A DNA stretch of 64,000 bases from Microtetraspora glauca (GCA_001570385.1 BBYL01000007.1:868001-932000); one strand, 5' to 3'. Positions 18,002 to 26,073 are shown, numbered from the stretch's first letter. A program made the numbers and translations. Notes: generated by a model from the sequence alone, not told the origin.

Positions 18002-20746
18002 ATGAGATCGATGATGTCGGCGAGAGCCTGCCTGGTCCTGCTGACCGCACTCGCGCTGACCGCCCCGGCCCTCCCCGCCCACGCGGCGACGGTGACCGTC
18101 GGAGCGGGCAGCTACACCACCGACCTGCCCGCCGGGGCGAGCGGTCCGGCGGGCTCGGACGGAGCTCCCGTCACGCCCAAGGTGACCGGGAACGTCACCG
18201 GCAAGGTCCCCACGAACGACTGGTGGTCGTCCCTCGCCTTCCAGCGGTACGCCGGCAACCCCTACTCCGAGAACATGTACGGCCACCCGCTCGCCTTCCA
18301 CGCGGTCGCCGGAGGGCTGGAGGTGAGCTACCCGACCACACCGCTGATCAGCGGGGACGGACGGATGTACGAGTACCCGCACGCCCGTGATCTCACGATC
18401 GGTGTCACCGGGCTGAACTCGCCCGACACCAAGGTGGACGGGTGGTCCGACTGGGCCGTCACGCCGTACTGGTCGGACGGCACGCGCACCCTCAGGGCCA
18501 CGATCGGGCACGGCATGCCGTACGTCTACGCCACCCCGAGCGGCGGGAACGCGCAGGTCACCTTCGTCGCCACGCCGAACGTCTGGTCCGACCGGGGCAA
18601 CATCCTCGGCGTCACCGTCAACGGCCACCACTACGGCGTGTTCGCCCCGTCGGGGACGGACTGGACGATCAGCGGCACGGTCGCGACCGACGCGCTCGGC
18701 GGCAAGAACTACTTCTCCGTCGCCGCGCTGCCGGACACCTCGGCCTCGACGCTCGACCTGTTCGCGAAGTACGCCTTCAGCTTCGTCACCGGGACCAGGG
18801 TGTCCTGGGCGTACGACGAGGCGAGCGCCCGGCTCACCACCACCTACACCGCGACCACGACGGCCAAGGAGGGCGCCCAGACCGGCACGCTCCTCGCTCT
18901 CTACCGGCACCAGTGGCTGGCCACGAGCGACACGCTGACCCCGTACACGTACGTCTCGCCGCGCGGCACGATGAAGCTGCGCGAGGGCACGTCGTTCACC
19001 ACGAAGCAGACCTTCCACGGCGTGCTGCCCTCGCTGCCCGACCTCGGCGCGTACGACCGGACGAGGCTCGGCGGCTATGTCAGGCAGGAGGCGAACGCCT
19101 CCGATCCGTGGAAGGCGGCGACCGACACCTACTGGACCGGCAAGGCTCTCGGCCGCCTGGCCCAGCTCGTGCCGATCGCGGAGCAACTCGGCGACACCGC
19201 GTCCAGGGACAAGCTGCTCGGCCTCCTCAAGGCGAAGCTGGAGAGCTGGTTCACTGCGGGCGGCGAGCAGTTCCGCTACGACGCGACCTGGGGCGTGCTC
19301 ACCGGATACCCCGCGTCGTACGGCAGCGACACCGAGGTGAACGACCACCACTTCCACTACGGCTACTACCTGATGGCCGCCGCCACGGTGGCGCGGTACG
19401 ACTCCGCGTGGGCGGCGAGCTGGGGGCCGATGGCCAAGCTGCTCGCCTCCGACGCCAACAACGGGGACAGGTCGGACACCCGGTTCCCGTTCCTGCGCAA
19501 CTTCGACGCGTACGCCGGGAACGGCTGGGCCTCCGGGCACCAGGGGTTCGCGGCCGGCAACAACGAGGAGTCCTCCTCGGAAGGGATGAACTTCGCGAAC
19601 GGCGCCATCCTGCTGGGCGCGGCCACCGGTGACACCGCCCTGCGCGACCTCGGCATCTACCTGTACACGACCCAGACGTCGGCCATCGCGCAGTACTGGT
19701 TCGACAAGGACAACGTGGTCTTCCCCTCCGGGTTCGGCCACGACACGGCCGGCATGATCTGGGGCAGCGGCGCCGCGTACTCCACCTGGTGGACGGCCAA
19801 CCCCGAGGAGATCCACGGCATCAACATGCTGCCGATCACGGGCGGCTCGCTCTATCACGGCCTCTACCAGGCCGATGTGCGGCAGAACCTCGCCGAGATG
19901 GAGGCGAACAACCCGGGACCGGCGGTCGAGTGGAAGGATGTCGTCTGGGAGTTCCGCGCCCTCGCCGACCCGGCCGCGGCCAAGGCGAACTGGGACGGCG
20001 GCTACACGACGCTGACGCCGGAGTCGGGCGAGTCCCTGGCGCACACCTATCACTGGATCTACAACCTGGCCAGGCTGGGAACGGTCGACACCGCCGTGAC
20101 CGCGAACATCCCGACCGCCGCCGTCTTCGTGAACGGCTCGACGCGGACGTACGTGGCGCACAACTTCGGCACGGCCGGCCGTACGGTCACCTTCTCGGAC
20201 GGCGCGACGCTCAATGTCCCGGCCCGTTCGACGGCGACGAGCGCGGGCGGGACCTCCCCGTCGCCCTCACCCTCACCGTCGCCCTCCCCGTCCCCGTCAC
20301 CCTCCCCGTCGGCTTCCCCCACGGGCGGCGGCGTCGACGCGCGGGGCAGGATCGAGGCCGAGGCGTACCAGGAGCAGTCCGGCACGTCGCTGGAGACCAC
20401 GACCGACACCGGCGGCGGCCAGAACGTGGCCTACATCGGCAACGGGGACTGGCTGCGGTACGACAACGTGCAGTTCGGCGGCACGGCGGCCACCCAGTTC
20501 AAGGCGAGGGTCGCCTCCGGCGCGGCGGGCGGCGTCAGCGGGCTCGTCGAGGTCCGGCTGGACAGCCGGACCGGCACGCCCGTCGGCAGCTTCGCGGTCG
20601 GATCGACGGGCGGCTGGCAGAGCTGGCAGACGGTCCCCGCGAACATCTCCGGCGTGACCGGAACGCACACCGTCTACCTGACGTTCAGCAGCGGGCAGCC
20701 CGCCGACTTCGTCAACCTCAACTGGTTCACGTTCTCGACGACCTGA
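18002..20746 (+). CDS. secreted GH81 endo-1,3-beta-glucanase with CBM6-like domain
   Basis: 914 residues. The signal peptide (about 1-28) ends ALPAHAA. The GH81 catalytic part spans about 40-730, with PTNDWWSSL, YSENMYGHPL, NDHHFHYGYY (about 446) and NNEESSSEGMNFANG (about 519), which hold the family's catalytic acid residues. A Ser/Pro repeat linker at about 750-775 leads to a CBM6-like jelly roll (IEAEAYQEQSGT to VNLNWFTF). The enzyme cuts internal beta-1,3 bonds of laminarin, callose or fungal wall glucan outside the cell. GGAGG lies 8-9 bases before the ATG. It is divergent from the ABC operon and shares its operators. Confidence 0.95.
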   Translation: MRSMMSARACLVLLTALALTAPALPAHAATVTVGAGSYTTDLPAGASGPAGSDGAPVTPKVTGNVTGKVPTNDWWSSLAFQRYAGNPYSENMYGHPLAFHAVAGGLEVSYPTTPLISGDGRMYEYPHARDLTIGVTGLNSPDTKVDGWSDWAVTPYWSDGTRTLRATIGHGMPYVYATPSGGNAQVTFVATPNVWSDRGNILGVTVNGHHYGVFAPSGTDWTISGTVATDALGGKNYFSVAALPDTSASTLDLFAKYAFSFVTGTRVSWAYDEASARLTTTYTATTTAKEGAQTGTLLALYRHQWLATSDTLTPYTYVSPRGTMKLREGTSFTTKQTFHGVLPSLPDLGAYDRTRLGGYVRQEANASDPWKAATDTYWTGKALGRLAQLVPIAEQLGDTASRDKLLGLLKAKLESWFTAGGEQFRYDATWGVLTGYPASYGSDTEVNDHHFHYGYYLMAAATVARYDSAWAASWGPMAKLLASDANNGDRSDTRFPFLRNFDAYAGNGWASGHQGFAAGNNEESSSEGMNFANGAILLGAATGDTALRDLGIYLYTTQTSAIAQYWFDKDNVVFPSGFGHDTAGMIWGSGAAYSTWWTANPEEIHGINMLPITGGSLYHGLYQADVRQNLAEMEANNPGPAVEWKDVVWEFRALADPAAAKANWDGGYTTLTPESGESLAHTYHWIYNLARLGTVDTAVTANIPTAAVFVNGSTRTYVAHNFGTAGRTVTFSDGATLNVPARSTATSAGGTSPSPSPSPSPSPSPSPSPSASPTGGGVDARGRIEAEAYQEQSGTSLETTTDTGGGQNVAYIGNGDWLRYDNVQFGGTAATQFKARVASGAAGGVSGLVEVRLDSRTGTPVGSFAVGSTGGWQSWQTVPANISGVTGTHTVYLTFSSGQPADFVNLNWFTFSTT

Positions 20747-20755
20747 CCCGCGGCC

Positions 20756-20790
20756 GGGCGGTCGCCGGAGGACACCTCCGGCGACCGCCC
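20756..20790 (+). terminator. GH81 transcription terminator
   Basis: A 16-bp perfect stem (20756-20771 with 20775-20790, arms starting GGGCGGTCGCCGG) with a 3-base loop, 10 bases after the GH81 stop. Confidence 0.85.
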
Positions 20791-20815
20791 GTACCTCCGA
20801 TCACGACGGTTCCGA

Positions 20816-21400
20816 TCACGACGGTGAGGTCGTCGGCGCCGGGGATCCGCCGCCGCCGTGCCCTACCGACCATTGCGGACGGCTGAGGTCGACCAACAGG
20901 GCGGCGGTCGCGTTGTTCTCCTTGCCGGGGCTGATCACCCACACCGTGTCACCGGCCTTGATCTCGTCGAGGCCCCTGCGGCCGGCGCAGACCCGGGTGG
21001 AGTCGTCGATCCTGTAGGTGCGGGCGAAGCCGTCGGTGCTCTTGAGCGCGACGGAGTCCTTCTTGATCGAGGTCACCTTCCCGGTCTGCGTGGTGACGGT
21101 CTGGTAGCCGCCGCCGCGCTTCGGGACGACCAGCTCACCGTGGACGGCGCCGAGCGGGCCCTCCATCATGTGGCCGCCCGGCCCCCGGCCCCCGGTCGGG
21201 GACTCGGCGGGGGCTCCGGTCGGCGACGGGCTCGGCTGGGTGCGGTTGCCCGGGACGCTCGCCTGGGCGCCCGGGGCAGCCAGGCCCGTACCTGTGACGA
21301 ACAGCAGCGCGGTGGCTCCGAAGAGGAGCCCGCGGCGGATCCCGCGCCGCGAGGGCGCCTCGCGCGGGAGCTGGGATGGGCTGAACTCGCGATCGATCAT
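20816..21400 (-). CDS. secreted DUF5666-like protein
   Basis: 194 residues. A twin-Arg-like basic start (RRGIRRGLLFGATALLFVTGTGLA) gives an export signal of about 45 residues. A Pro/Ser/Gly-rich spacer follows, then a small beta domain: GELVV, GKVTSIKKDSVALKSTDGFARTYRIDD, GLDEIKAGDTVWVIS. The pattern resembles the OB-like DUF5666 fold. Function unknown. The region upstream (21400-21566) holds a 19-bp tandem repeat. Confidence 0.65.
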   Translation of the reverse strand: MIDREFSPSQLPREAPSRRGIRRGLLFGATALLFVTGTGLAAPGAQASVPGNRTQPSPSPTGAPAESPTGGRGPGGHMMEGPLGAVHGELVVPKRGGGYQTVTTQTGKVTSIKKDSVALKSTDGFARTYRIDDSTRVCAGRRGLDEIKAGDTVWVISPGKENNATAALLVDLSRPQWSVGHGGGGSPAPTTSPS

Positions 21401-21490
21401 CGGGATTCCGGGGCGAACACCCCTCCCGCGTGAGGTGGGGAAGGTCGCCCCTCCCTCCTTTCGGGTTTCCGCTGCGTTCAGGCTCGGTGG

Positions 21491-21542
21491 GATGGACGAC
21501 GTGGAGTGGGATGGACGACGTGGAGTGGGATGGACGACGTGG
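21491..21542. repeat. 19-bp tandem repeat, about 2.7 copies
   Basis: The unit GATGGACGACGTGGAGTGG begins at 21491, 21510 and 21529 with perfect copies and a partial third. It lies about 90 bases upstream of the DUF5666-like gene and just beyond the end of the tetR-like gene. It may be a regulatory element or a slippage product. Confidence 0.85.
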
Positions 21543-21566
21543 CATGGATGGGCCCTCGCGCGCGGT

Positions 21567-22142
21567 TCAGTCGCCGCGGCGGGAGCCTGGCTCCGCTGCT
21601 ACCCCGCCGAGCACGACACTGACCGCGTCGCCGGTAAAGCTCTCGTCGAGCGGCAACCCGCGGAACACCACGCGCAGCCAGACGGCTCCGGCCAGCAGAT
21701 CCATAATCATCATCGGATCCGGCTCGTCGTCGATCTCCCCACGGGCCCGGGCGCGCTCGAAGATGGGCAGCTCCCGGGCGTACCTGTCGGCGAAGAAGCC
21801 CTGGATCGCGGCGGCCAGTTCGGGGTTGCCCGCGGCGGCTCCGAGCGCGGCGACGGCGATGTCGGACGCGGGGGGAGTGGTGAGCAGCCGCGCGGTCGCC
21901 TCGACCACGGCGTGGAGGTCGCCGCGCAGTGAGCCGGTGTCGGGCGCCTCGAAGTCGAGCGCCCGCGCCTCGACCAGTGCCGCGCCGAGCAGGGCGGCCT
22001 TCGACGGCCACCACCGATAGATGGTCGTCTTGTTGACCCCGGACCGCTCGGCCACGCCCTCGACCGTCAGGCCCTCATAGCCCTTCTCCGCGAGCAGGTC
22101 CAGGGTCGCGTTGAGGATGTCGTGTTTCCTGCGCGGTGCCAT
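21567..22142 (-). CDS. TetR-family repressor
   Basis: 191 residues from the ATG at 22142 (MAPRRKHDIL). HTH: GYEGLTVEGVAERSGVNKTTIYRWWPSK, residues about 20-47. The C-terminal ligand domain belongs to the TetR_C group with PDPMMIMDLLAGAVWLRV. An upstream in-frame start would run into the operator region and is not needed. It is divergent from the alpha/beta hydrolase gene, with two identical 18-bp operators between them, so it probably controls both itself and the hydrolase. Confidence 0.9.
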   Translation of the reverse strand: MAPRRKHDILNATLDLLAEKGYEGLTVEGVAERSGVNKTTIYRWWPSKAALLGAALVEARALDFEAPDTGSLRGDLHAVVEATARLLTTPPASDIAVAALGAAAGNPELAAAIQGFFADRYARELPIFERARARGEIDDEPDPMMIMDLLAGAVWLRVVFRGLPLDESFTGDAVSVVLGGVAAEPGSRRGD

Positions 22143-22165
22143 GGGGGTCACCTTATCGCCATTCG

Positions 22166-22183
22166 CAACGCATCGTTGCGTTG
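22166..22183. promoter_or_regulatory. TetR operator, copy 1
   Basis: CAACGC-N6-GCGTTG, with the inner bases extending the symmetry (CGCAACG-CAT-CGTTGCG). Confidence 0.8.
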
Positions 22184-22199
22184 TGGTTTGATGCGTATG

Positions 22200-22217
22200 C
22201 AACGCAACGTCGCGTTG
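22200..22217. promoter_or_regulatory. TetR operator, copy 2
   Basis: CAACGC-N6-GCGTTG again, starting 34 bases (about three helical turns) after copy 1, so both dimers lie on nearly the same face of the helix. Confidence 0.8.
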
Positions 22218-22249
22218 TGTGTCTGGTGCTCTGACACAGGAGGGTGGTC

Positions 22250-22960
22250 ATGGCGGATCTTCCCGTCGTCCTCGTCCACGGGATCCGGGTCACCGGCTCG
22301 ATGTGGTCGCCCGTGAGATCGCTGCTGCGCAGCCCGTCGGCCGCGCCCGACCTGCCGGGACACGGCTCCCTGAGCGGCATGCCGTACGACATGGACGCGG
22401 CGTGCGACGTCGTGGCGGAGTGCATCGCCGGGCTCGGCGGGCGGGCGCTCGTGGCCGGGCTGTCCCTCGGCGGCTACGTCGGCATCGCCACCGCCGCCCG
22501 CCACCCGTCGATGGTGGCCGGCCTGGTCGCCATCGGCTGTACGGCCCGTCCGGGCGGCGCCTTCGCCCGCGTCTACCGGCTCGCCGGGCGGCTCGCCGCC
22601 GGGTATCCCGCGCTGGCGAACCGGATCAGCGCGTCCGGCTTCCGGCGCGCCCTGCCGGGGCCCGCCGGGGAGGCCGTCGTGGCGGGCGGCCTGTTCTGCG
22701 AGGTCGTCCCCTCGGTGGTCGAGGCGGTGACGTCCGAGGATCCCGTCGTGTCCCTGGCGCGCTATCCGGGCCGGGTGTGGCTGGTCAACGGGGCCCGCGA
22801 TCCCTTCCGGGTGAACGAGCTCGACTTCCTGCGGGCCTGCCGGAACGGCAGCCTCACCCGGATCTCCGGGCGGGGCCACCTGACCGTGCTCGCCGCCCCC
22901 GACCGGATGGCCGGGTTCCTCGACCAGGCCGCGGACGCCGTACGGGATCGGGCGGCGTGA
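22250..22960 (+). CDS. alpha/beta hydrolase
   Basis: 236 residues from the ATG at 22250, which has AGGAGG about 7 bases upstream; the GTG at 22244 overlaps that site. Features: VVLVHGIRVTGSMW (oxyanion region), nucleophile Ser in GLSLGG (about 78), Asp in VNGARDPF (about 185) and His in SGRGHLTVL (about 210). It is a small cytosolic esterase or lactonase-like enzyme with unknown substrate. The divergent TetR regulator suggests induction by a small lipophilic compound. Confidence 0.87.
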   Translation: MADLPVVLVHGIRVTGSMWSPVRSLLRSPSAAPDLPGHGSLSGMPYDMDAACDVVAECIAGLGGRALVAGLSLGGYVGIATAARHPSMVAGLVAIGCTARPGGAFARVYRLAGRLAAGYPALANRISASGFRRALPGPAGEAVVAGGLFCEVVPSVVEAVTSEDPVVSLARYPGRVWLVNGARDPFRVNELDFLRACRNGSLTRISGRGHLTVLAAPDRMAGFLDQAADAVRDRAA

Positions 22961-22979
22961 ACCGGCGGAGAAGGCGCGC

Positions 22980-23531
22980 CTACACGGGCTTCCACTCGTG
23001 GCGCTGAAGGAACGCCCGGTCGCCCGTGGCGTACTCAAGGAAGGCGCGGCGCACCTCGGCGAGATCGGTGGTCACGGTCCCGCGGATCTTCCCGCCCTCC
23101 TTGAACTCCAGCTCGTATCCGGGAGAGACCTGGATGAAATGCTGGCCGAAACAGACGAGCGCGACGAACGGATTCTCCGACGAGAGCGTGCCCAGCACGT
23201 CGGCGATCAGTCTCAGGTCGGGGTCCGTCACGATCATCCCGTCACCCGTGTGCATCTCCAACTGGGGATGGACGCCGCGCGGTTCGAGGTTGTGCACGAG
23301 GTCGCGCTGCGGGTCGTAGCAGACCAGGCCGTGCTCCCGGGCGAGCCGGAAGACCGCGTTCGAGATCTCGTCTATCCGCTCCGGGACGATGTCGTCGATC
23401 CGTACGCCGGGGAAGAGTTCGGCGAAAGCCTCGGCGAAGTCCTCGTCCGGCTCCGGTGGACCGTCGAGAAACAGGTCCCGAGCCCGGTCACGTGGGACAG
23501 GTCCGGATTCGCGCCATACCGCCAGCTTCAT
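22980..23531 (-). CDS. unknown protein, co-transcribed with a response regulator
   Basis: 183 acidic residues with no signal or membrane segment. The start lies only two bases past the response-regulator stop, so both share a message. Visible stretches are DFAEAFAELFPGVRIDDIVPERIDEISNAVFRLAREHGLVCYDPQ (mixed helix/strand) and NPFVALVCFGQHFIQVSPGYELEFKEGG. I do not recognise a characterised family. The order suggests an output or partner of the single-domain regulator, which is inference. Confidence 0.65.
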   Translation of the reverse strand: MKLAVWRESGPVPRDRARDLFLDGPPEPDEDFAEAFAELFPGVRIDDIVPERIDEISNAVFRLAREHGLVCYDPQRDLVHNLEPRGVHPQLEMHTGDGMIVTDPDLRLIADVLGTLSSENPFVALVCFGQHFIQVSPGYELEFKEGGKIRGTVTTDLAEVRRAFLEYATGDRAFLQRHEWKPV

Positions 23532-23533
23532 AC

Positions 23534-23935
23534 TTACGACGATAGGGCGCTTCCGTCGGCGAGTTCGCGGACGACGTCGATCAACTCGGCCGGGTCGAAC
23601 GGCTTGGTGAGATAGGCGTCGACCCCGATGCCCAGCCCCCGCCGCCTGTCGTCCTCCTGCGCCCGCGCCGTGATGAGCACGACCTTGATGTGGCTGGTGC
23701 TCCTGTCGGTGCGCAACCGGGTCGCGGTCTCCCAGCCGTCCAGGCGCGGCATCATCACGTCCAGCGTGATGATGTCGGGATCGACCTCGTGGACGCGGTC
23801 GAGGCAGTCCTGCCCGTCGTGCGCGGTCTCCACCTCGAACCCCTCCAGGGTCAGGTTGACCGCGATGAGCTGCCTGATGACCTCGTCGTCGTCCACGACG
23901 AGTACTCGGCCCAGAACGTCGTTCACGGGCGCCAA
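23534..23935 (-). CDS. single-domain (CheY-like) response regulator
   Basis: A receiver only: VLVVDDDEVIRQLI, phospho-acceptor Asp in ITLDVMMPRLDG, VVLITA and LTKPFDPAEL. There is no output domain. The start is unusual. A TTG at 23935 has GGAGGAG about 7 bases upstream and gives 133 residues. The in-frame GTG at 23926 is farther from that site, and the ATG at 23959 lies upstream of it. No kinase gene is adjacent. The downstream 183-residue gene is the only likely partner in the operon. Confidence 0.88.
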   Translation of the reverse strand: MAPVNDVLGRVLVVDDDEVIRQLIAVNLTLEGFEVETAHDGQDCLDRVHEVDPDIITLDVMMPRLDGWETATRLRTDRSTSHIKVVLITARAQEDDRRRGLGIGVDAYLTKPFDPAELIDVVRELADGSALSS

Positions 23936-24047
23936 GCTAACTCCTCCCCGGGGGTCCACGCGCGACTTTCGCCGGATCGTCGCAAAGACGGCGCATATCG
24001 TTGTGCGCGAGGAGTCCCCCGGAACTGGTAGCCTTAACTCTCGTTGA

Positions 24048-24119
24048 GCCCCCTTAGCTCAGGGGATAGAGCACCGGCCTCCGGAGCCGGGAGCGCAAGT
24101 TCGAATCTTGCAGGGGGCA
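24048..24119 (+). tRNA. tRNA-Arg (anticodon CCG)
   Basis: A 72-base cloverleaf: acceptor GCCCCCT/AGGGGGC with discriminator A, D-stem GCTC/GAGC, anticodon stem CCGGC/GCCGG around CTCCGGA (anticodon CCG, reads CGG), and T-arm GCAAG-TTCGAAT-CTTGC. CCA is not encoded. The 3' part (24079-24119) is the left attachment site of the integrated element and is fully restored by it, so the tRNA remains functional. Confidence 0.96.
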
Positions 24120-24120
24120 C
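24079..24120 (+). repeat. attL core (3' end of tRNA-Arg)
   Basis: Identical over 42 bases to 37553-37594. The identity continues to 24160/37634 only because a second related element's left end follows the right copy. The base before the repeat differs (C at 24078, T at 37552). Confidence 0.93.
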
Positions 24121-24171
24121 TCAATCTTGACCAGCGGATCTACCCGCTGACCAGGATGAAAAGCGTAACAG

Positions 24172-24205
24172 CGGGCGGGTCTCCAGTCTCATGGAGTCCC
24201 GCCCG
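24172..24205. terminator. hairpin between tRNA and integrase gene
   Basis: CGGGCGGG-T-CTCCA pairs with TGGAG-T-CCCGCCCG: a 14-bp stem with one T-T mismatch and a 6-base loop, followed by TTCTC. It probably ends both the rightward tRNA transcript and the leftward int transcript. An equivalent hairpin is kept at 37644-37682. Confidence 0.75.
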
Positions 24206-24227
24206 TTCTCATTGGCGCTCGCTGGTT

Positions 24228-24246
24228 GTGGACCAGTTGTGGACCA
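24228..24246. promoter_or_regulatory. putative integrase arm-type sites, left pair
   Basis: Two copies of GTGGACCA starting at 24228 and 24239, 11 bases apart, just past the int stop. The right end of the element has the same pair with the same 11-base spacing (37460-37478). Identity as integrase-binding sites is inference. Confidence 0.5.
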
Positions 24247-24250
24247 GCTC

Positions 24251-25621
24251 TCACGGGGTCAACGCAGCCTCTATCCGGCGGTTGTTCTGCTCCTGACGGC
24301 CATCCAGGCACTTGGCATAGCGCTTCAGGAGGACCTCCACGCTGTTGCCGGCGCGGGCGGCTACCTCAGTGGCGTCCACTCCGGCGTTGAGCCAGGTAGA
24401 CAGGGCGGCGTGCCGCAGATCGTAGGGCCGCCCGGCCAGTGGAGAAGCCACCTGCTGAGGGGTGAAGGCGAGGCGGCGTGCTTCCTCCCACGCTCGGGAG
24501 TAGGTGGAAGCGCCGAGCACACCACCCCGCTCGTTCCGGAACAGGCGTCCATCGGGGGCGGTGCCGAACTCTTCCAGGTGGGCGCGAAGGATGGTGACCA
24601 GCTCGGGCGGGATGGGGACCTCTCGGACGGCGCTCGTATCCCGCTGCTTCAAGCCGCGCAGATCATGGACCGTACCCGTGTCCGTCCACTGCTTTCCGCT
24701 GCTCGGGCGGGTCTTGGCCAGGGTCAGCAGGCCCCACCCTTCTTCGGGTAGATGGCAATCGTCTCGCCGTAGTCCTACGGCCTCGGCAGGCCGAACACCT
24801 GCGAAATACAGCGTGGCGTAGAAGGCCACCAGGCGGCGGCCTCGGGCACGGTGCCAGCTTCCGACGTAGGACACGGCAGTGAGTAGTTCCCGGGCCTGCT
24901 CGGGGTTGACGACGGCGCGCCGGTCTACGGCATCGTCCTTGGCGACCTTCTTCTGTTTGATCCGCTTGAGCGGGTTCTCCCTGAGTTCGCCGAGATCCAC
25001 GCCGTATTCCAGTGCTGTGTTCAACCCTCGGCGTCGGCGGGCGGTGGTGTCAGTGGCGGCGGTTCGCCGGTCCAAGGTGAGGCCGAGGGCATCGCTCACG
25101 CGGCGCGCCACGATCGGGTCTGCCATGTCAGCGAGCGGGAGCGTGGACTTCTGGAGAATCCGCACGATCGGTGCCAGCTCAACGGGTACGGCTTCGCCGT
25201 CCTCGCGGGGGATCAGCGCCCATTGCATGGCGGCGCGGATCTCCTTCCGGGGCAGGTTGAGCGCCTCACCATCGAGCATCGCGAACGTGGCGACGGCCAA
25301 ACTGTCCACGATGCTCTCGCGGGTCTTCGCGGCAGCGCCGGGCCAGCGCATGGCGGTGTACTTGGCGGCGAAGTCGTACCAGCTCATGGGCGGTCCCTCG
25401 GCCGCCGAGGGCAGCATGGAAGAGGGCAGACCGGCCTCAGTATCGAAGAGTTCGCCCTTCTTCGCGGCCTTGAGGAGATCAGCGCGGAAGTTATCGGCGA
25501 GTGCCTTGGTCAGGAAGGCTTTCGACTTCGGCTCCGTGCCGACCTTCCATCGAAGCTGGTACGGCTTCGCACGCCCCTTGCGGTGACGGATGCTCCAGAT
25601 CACAACGTCGTGAGTCAGCAT
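24251..25621 (-). CDS. int: site-specific tyrosine integrase
   Basis: 456 residues from the ATG at 25621, which has AGGAGAAAG upstream. The N-terminal part is an AP2-like/arm-binding region (HRKGRAKPYQLRWKVG), then a SAM-like core-binding domain, then the catalytic domain with Arg in YFAGVRPAEAVGLRRDD, PYDLRHAALSTWL (box II, His replaced by Tyr at its first position), AGNSVEVLLKRYAKC with the Tyr nucleophile, and a short tail. It recombines attP with the tRNA-Arg 3' end. It lies 13 bases after xis and is probably co-transcribed with it. A relic of a close homologue lies at 37714-37955. Confidence 0.95.
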   Translation of the reverse strand: MLTHDVVIWSIRHRKGRAKPYQLRWKVGTEPKSKAFLTKALADNFRADLLKAAKKGELFDTEAGLPSSMLPSAAEGPPMSWYDFAAKYTAMRWPGAAAKTRESIVDSLAVATFAMLDGEALNLPRKEIRAAMQWALIPREDGEAVPVELAPIVRILQKSTLPLADMADPIVARRVSDALGLTLDRRTAATDTTARRRRGLNTALEYGVDLGELRENPLKRIKQKKVAKDDAVDRRAVVNPEQARELLTAVSYVGSWHRARGRRLVAFYATLYFAGVRPAEAVGLRRDDCHLPEEGWGLLTLAKTRPSSGKQWTDTGTVHDLRGLKQRDTSAVREVPIPPELVTILRAHLEEFGTAPDGRLFRNERGGVLGASTYSRAWEEARRLAFTPQQVASPLAGRPYDLRHAALSTWLNAGVDATEVAARAGNSVEVLLKRYAKCLDGRQEQNNRRIEAALTP

Positions 25622-25634
25622 GGATGCCTTTCTC

Positions 25635-25829
25635 CTAGGCCGCGGAGTTCTCGAAGGTGGCGAGCCACGCGTCAAGGTCGCGCCGCCGGATCTTGCGTTT
25701 GCCGTTGGGGAGCTTGAGCGACTTCGGGCCGCGCCCGGTGTTCAACCAGCGGTAGAAGGTGGATTTCGGCACGTCGATCTCATCGAGAACCTCGGCGATG
25801 GTGAGCATGCTCTTCGCTCGCGTTGCCAT
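25635..25829 (-). CDS. xis: excisionase (MerR/AlpA-type HTH)
   Basis: 64 residues from ATG 25829: MLTIAEVLDEIDVPKSTFYRWLNTG (HTH), then a wing with KLPNGKRKIRRRDLDAWLA. This is the compact winged-helix form of AICE excisionases, which bend attL/attR DNA during excision. An upstream in-frame ATG at 25955 would add a Cys/Pro-rich region that does not look coding. Confidence 0.9.
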   Translation of the reverse strand: MATRAKSMLTIAEVLDEIDVPKSTFYRWLNTGRGPKSLKLPNGKRKIRRRDLDAWLATFENSAA

Positions 25830-25924
25830 GGTCGTAACTGCCTTTCGCGGGCTCTGATCGGGCTGGACGTGTAGATCGCGGCAGCACGATGGGCCTGCTG
25901 CCAGAGATGGAGGCACGTTTTGGA

Positions 25925-26073
25925 GGGGTAGCCGTCCCAGCCGTCCCAGGGTCATTTGTGCTGGTCAGGCTGGGACGGCTTGTTTGATTGGGACGGCTAA
26001 GCCGTCCCACGGCTTGGAGCCGTCCCGCTCTGACCTGCGATGACGAGGCTGGGACGGCTGGGACGGCTACCCC
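25925..26073. repeat. symmetrical iteron-like array at the rep/xis junction
   Basis: Seven perfect copies of TGGGACGG/CCGTCCCA (25932, 25941, 25971, 25989, 26002, 26050, 26059) plus one variant (26020). The outer pairs are tandem with a 9-base period. Outer arms 25925-25949 and 26049-26073 are a perfect 25-bp inverted repeat. The array covers the last codons of the DUF3631 gene and the gap to xis. It is a candidate replication origin or regulator site. Confidence 0.75.

Noticed and set aside
20250..20320. CCCTCACCGTCG-like microsatellite
   Set aside because: It encodes the Pro/Ser linker of the GH81 protein in frame and is the usual way such linkers look in DNA.
21491..21542. Possible CRISPR array
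   Set aside because: The 19-bp units are contiguous without spacers, and no cas gene is present. It is a simple tandem repeat.
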